The translations under genes and the position numbers were made by a program. Under the pieces are notes generated by a model. The model did no database searches. It had not been told where the DNA came from and worked only from the letters and a program-made list of their open reading frames with translations. Below, piece after piece: positions 62,977 through 64,000 of a DNA stretch of 64,000 nucleotides. Origin of the DNA: Saprospiraceae bacterium (GTDB taxonomy: Bacteria; Bacteroidota; Bacteroidia; Chitinophagales; Saprospiraceae); assembly GCA_016787525.1 (NCBI GenBank), contig JAEUUP010000047.1, positions 1 to 64,000 of the forward strand, given 5' to 3'. Positions within the stretch are counted from its first letter, which is position 1. Each line of letters opens with the position of its first letter.

Positions 62977-64000
62977 TTACAACTTCTCCAACAACCGCCG
63001 CATATCCGTTTTTTGCAAAACAATACGCTCGATGTCTTCGATTTTGATACGTTCTTGTTGCAAAGTATCGCGGTCACGAATCGTTACAGTGTTGTCTTCT
63101 AAAGTTTGGAAGTCAACAGTGATGCAATAAGGCGTACCGATGGCATCTTGACGGCGATAGCGACGACCAATGGCATCTTTTTCGTCGTATTGGCAATTGA
63201 CGACATAGCGCAAATCGTTGAAAATCTTCATAGCTGCCGATGTTAATTCTTCTTTATTTTTCAACAATGGCAACACAGCGCATTTCACGGGCGCGAGTGC
63301 AGGATGCAATTTCAAAACAGTGCGTTTTGCATCTTCGCCTTTCGCATCTGGCACATCTTCCTCGGTGAAAGCGTGCGACATCATCGCCAAGAACATACGG
63401 TCGCAACCGATTGAGGTTTCAACCACAAAAGGCACGTAATTTTCACCTAATTCAGGGTCAAAATACTGCATTTTTTTGCCCGAAAGCTCTTGGTGCGCGC
63501 CCAAGTCGAAGTCTGTACGAGAGTGAATACCTTCTAACTCACGGAAGCCAAATGGAAACTCAAACTGAACATCTACGGCAGCATCGGCATAGTGCGCCAA
63601 ATTGTCGTGGTCTTTGAAACGCAATTTTGACTGAGGGGTGCCGAGTGCCAAGTGCCAAGCCATGCGCGTTTCTTTCCATTTGGCATACCAATCTTGTTGT
63701 GTGCCAGGGCGAATGAAAAACTGCATCTCCATTTGCTCAAATTCGCGCATACGGAAGATGAATTGGCGTGCCACAATCTCGTTACGGAAAGCTTTACCAA
63801 TCTGAGCAATACCGAACGGAATTTTCTGACGTGTGGATTTTTGCACATTCAAGAAGTTGACAAAGATACCTTGCGCCGTTTCGGGACGCAAATAGAGCTT
63901 ACTTTCTTCACCTGCGATATTACCCAATTGCGTATGGAACATGAGGTTGAATTGGCGTACTTCTGTCCAGTTGCGGCTGCCAGTGTCGGGGTCGGCAATT
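62977..64000 (-). CDS. glyS: Glycine-tRNA ligase, 3' part (gene runs off the window)
   Basis: At least 340 residues of the C-terminal portion; the frame continues to position 64000 and beyond, so the ATG at 63942 is internal. Class II synthetase: NFNLMF-like motif (RQFNLMFHTQLG), motif 2 YLRPETAQGIFVNF ... GIAQIGKAFRNEIVARQFIFRMREFEQME, and motif 3 ETSIGCDRMFLAM; then the anticodon-binding domain (PALAPVKCAVLPLLKN to VQKTDM). It is the dimeric (alpha2) type of glycyl-tRNA synthetase, charging tRNA-Gly. A variant motif copy (63627) reads GTPQSKLRF. The symbol follows usage for this type in Bacteroidota. Confidence 0.92.
   Translation of the reverse strand, partial: IADPDTGSRNWTEVRQFNLMFHTQLGNIAGEESKLYLRPETAQGIFVNFLNVQKSTRQKIPFGIAQIGKAFRNEIVARQFIFRMREFEQMEMQFFIRPGTQQDWYAKWKETRMAWHLALGTPQSKLRFKDHDNLAHYADAAVDVQFEFPFGFRELEGIHSRTDFDLGAHQELSGKKMQYFDPELGENYVPFVVETSIGCDRMFLAMMSHAFTEEDVPDAKGEDAKRTVLKLHPALAPVKCAVLPLLKNKEELTSAAMKIFNDLRYVVNCQYDEKDAIGRRYRRQDAIGTPYCITVDFQTLEDNTVTIRDRDTLQQERIKIEDIERIVLQKTDMRRLLEKL

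Overview
This window looks like chromosomal DNA of an AT-rich (roughly 40% G+C by eye) member of the Bacteroidota. The evidence is: secreted proteins with type IX secretion (T9SS) C-terminal sorting domains, a MurF-alanine racemase fusion, bacillithiol deacetylase BshB1, DUF6427 and DUF6089 family proteins, a carbamoyl-phosphate synthase large subunit without the regulatory C-terminal domain, and many promoters with the Bacteroidota -7 box TAnnTTTG. HYR, DUF11-like and CHRD domains in the surface proteins would fit a Saprospiria-like lineage, but I cannot fix the genus.

Layout. 1-5.6 kb: a hairpin repeat element, EI24 membrane protein, bshB1, acyl-CoA dehydrogenase, DUF6427, glycosyltransferase, small lipoprotein. 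5.6-12.1 kb: nadC, obg, murF-alr fusion, MFS transporter, small conserved protein. 12.3-19.2 kb: lipoprotein, ligA, SDR epimerase, barrel and YXWXGXW-type envelope proteins, alpha/beta hydrolase, type 2 IPP isomerase. 19.3-28.5 kb: TolB-like pseudogene, Gfo/Idh/MocA oxidoreductase, SPOR and SH3 proteins, methyltransferase, large T9SS subtilase. 28.6-34.7 kb: aconitase, a 609-bp non-coding stretch, ArgE-like deacylase, helical protein, membrane protein. 34.7-41.6 kb: an NgoPII/HaeIII-like (GGCC) restriction-modification pair, yajC, ybbR, giant CotH/HYR T9SS protein. 41.8-46.6 kb: alpha-oxoamine synthase followed by a six-TM histidine kinase, DUF6089 protein, aroC. 46.8-53.5 kb: CHRD T9SS protein, lipoprotein, M1 aminopeptidase lipoprotein, sodium:solute symporter. 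53.5-64 kb: second hairpin element, cupin, YhhQ transporter, JmjC-like hydroxylase, carB, PD-(D/E)XK-like protein, nagA-GNAT-acyltransferase operon, 3'-part of glyS.

The outstanding signal is a short, non-palindromic, dispersed motif, NTACTGAGGGG(G0-5) (reverse complement CCCCTCAGTA). By hand I count 68 exact copies of the 10-mer core (33 on the + strand, 35 on the - strand) plus about 15 one-change variants. Chance expectation for a 10-mer in 64 kb on two strands is about 0.1. Copies lie inside genes, translated as TEG, LRG, PSV, PLS or PQY mainly in linkers and loops, and in intergenic DNA, where several form the loop of, or abut, a terminator hairpin. This distribution resembles DNA uptake sequences or Chi-like sites, but I know no described family with this sequence. 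A second unexplained family is a composite hairpin repeat (1-220 and 53588-53735) whose stems vary in sequence but keep pairing, flanked by ACGC and CAGTG.

Otherwise the window is mostly housekeeping metabolism (NAD, peptidoglycan, arginine/pyrimidine, shikimate, isoprenoid, TCA and amino-sugar pathways) mixed with lineage-specific envelope proteins.
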